Source: Rhizobium sullae (lineage in GTDB: Bacteria > Pseudomonadota > Alphaproteobacteria > Rhizobiales > Rhizobiaceae). Taken from it: DNA of 64,000 nucleotides. The notes below the pieces were generated by a model. The model was given only the letters and a program-made list of their open reading frames with translations. It made no database searches and was not told the origin of the DNA. The stretch spans positions 2,695,628-2,759,627 of the forward strand of contig NZ_CP104144.1 of assembly GCF_025200715.1 (NCBI RefSeq). Direction: 5' to 3'. A program made the position numbers and the translations under genes. How positions within the stretch are numbered: the first letter of the stretch is position 1; the number at the start of each line of letters is the position of its first letter. Positions 63,104-64,000 of the stretch are shown in pieces.

Positions 63104-63712
63104 TTGACCGGAAAGGCAATGGCCGGAGGCGAGGCGAAAACCGAAAGGCGCACGCGTGCCGATGCGCTGCGCAATCGCGACAAGCTGATCGCCGTTGCGG
63201 CTGTCGTCTTCGCCGACCACGGCGTCGAAGGTTCGCTGGAGGAGATCGCCCGGCGCGCCGGTGTCGGCATCGGTACGCTTTACCGCCACTTTCCGACGCG
63301 CGAACATCTGGTCGAGGTTGTCTATCGGCGGGAACTGCAGAATCTGGCGACAGCCGCTAGCGATCTTGCGGCCACGCGTCCGGCCGACCAGGCCCTTGAG
63401 GAATGGATGCACCGTTTCGTCAACTACATCGCCGCCAAGCGCGGCATGGCACAAAGCCTGCGGATTTTGCTCAATTCCAACTCGGAGCTCTTTGCCGAAG
63501 GCTCTGGTATCATCTCCGGTGCTCTTCGACAGTTGGTGGACAACGCGGCCATAAAGGGCATGATCCGCAACGACGTGGAGAGCACCGACCTTTTGCATGC
63601 GCTTTCCAGCATCTATTCGATGCCCGACTCGCCCGAATGGCGTGAGCGCACAGGCAGGCTAATCCGCCTGCTGATGGATGGACTTAAATGGGGTGCGAAT
63701 AAGTCTGGTTGA
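63104..63712 (+). CDS. TetR-family repressor of the Pao operon
   Basis: 202 aa. HTH residues about 17-63: RNRDKLIAVAAVVFADHGVE, GSLEEIARRAGVGIGTLYRH and FPTREHLVEVVYRRE. The start could be TTG 63104 (AGGAG at 63093-63097, spacing 6) or ATG 63119; I used the former. The ligand domain probably responds to an aldehyde or aromatic compound. It is divergent from paoABC with a perfect palindrome between them. 63713-64000 holds no gene that I can recognise. Confidence 0.88.
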   Translation: MTGKAMAGGEAKTERRTRADALRNRDKLIAVAAVVFADHGVEGSLEEIARRAGVGIGTLYRHFPTREHLVEVVYRRELQNLATAASDLAATRPADQALEEWMHRFVNYIAAKRGMAQSLRILLNSNSELFAEGSGIISGALRQLVDNAAIKGMIRNDVESTDLLHALSSIYSMPDSPEWRERTGRLIRLLMDGLKWGANKSG

Positions 63713-64000
63713 TTGGGCCGTCCGATTCGGCTTGTTCGGACGCTTGGCTCTTCCAGGTAATACGATGATATGATTAGTCTTCGTTTCGTTACTGAAGTCA
63801 AAGGCCAGTTGAGTTCTGTAAGCCGTACTTTTGGGCCGAGTGCCAAATGCGTGCGGCGGCGACTGAGAATTGTGCGAAAACCTCTAAGAAAGAGGCTTTA
63901 ACCCGCTGTTAAGTCTAATGGCCTTGCAAGAAAATGAGAATCGGCGCTAAATGCGGTTTCATAGCCATCGCGGCGTTAAAATCGCATTTTCGAGATTTCC

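Overview
The window reads as a high-GC alphaproteobacterial replicon of the Rhizobiaceae (Rhizobium/Agrobacterium/Sinorhizobium-like). The evidence is the dense sugar and polyol ABC transport, Gfo/Idh/MocA dehydrogenases, a class III cyclase fused to TolB-like and TPR regions, DUF2934 proteins, a bhbA/scpA-type methylmalonyl-CoA mutase and a rhizobial-style FtsZ remnant. No rRNA, tRNA, CRISPR array, plasmid replication or conjugation genes were seen. It looks like an accessory replicon or a chromosomal island rich in catabolism and efflux, with several scars of past mobile-element activity.

Layout. 1-3767: an RND efflux pump (permease cut by the window edge, plus adaptor) divergent from a TetR regulator. 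3960-7219: a FabF-like ketosynthase and a short-chain dehydrogenase, separated and followed by gene debris (an FtsZ start fused to a TetR fragment, an NAD-binding start fused to a serine-recombinase fragment, a truncated RpiR regulator). 7347-13431: a polyol (inositol-type) uptake and oxidation operon (binding protein, permease, ATPase, TIM-barrel isomerase, inositol 2-dehydrogenase) divergent from a LacI regulator. 13438-19755: an IS110 scar, a MipA/OmpV porin, a broken outer-membrane efflux gene, then a second RND adaptor and permease and a small secreted protein.

20320-26818: an OmpR-type two-component system ended by an IS630 scar, an isoprenylcysteine-methyltransferase-like membrane protein, and a patatin lipoprotein paired with a second lipoprotein. 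26959-34632: a GntR/FadR regulator and two Gfo/Idh/MocA oxidoreductases divergent from a four-gene CUT1 sugar ABC transporter; two TGGT-N3-ACCA sites in the divergent promoter fit the GntR regulator. 34663-42052: a DMT exporter, a frameshifted LysE exporter, a tightly overlapped membrane-lipid operon (PlsC, CdsA, small membrane protein, variant CDP-alcohol phosphatidyltransferase), a CNNM/CorC protein and a secreted sorbosone-dehydrogenase-like protein.

42393-47984: an ECF sigma factor and two DUF2934 paralogues around a three-gene molybdenum hydroxylase that uses a triheme cytochrome c. 48149-53655: VOC, ThuA-like, FAH-family, MBL-fold and methylmalonyl-CoA mutase genes. 53774-54520: debris (ABC permease tail, resolvase tail) and a roughly 70-bp degenerate tandem repeat. 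54609-63712: a cyclase-TPR protein, a GNAT acetyltransferase, an Fsr-type MFS pump, an XRE regulator, and a PaoABC-type aldehyde oxidoreductase operon divergent from a TetR gene with a perfect 14-bp palindrome between them.

The most notable candidates for new biology are the four-gene phospholipid operon with its non-canonical CDP-alcohol motif, the GntR operator pair, and the cytochrome-linked Mo-hydroxylase beside an ECF sigma factor that has no visible anti-sigma gene. All calls come from reading the sequence; no database search was run.
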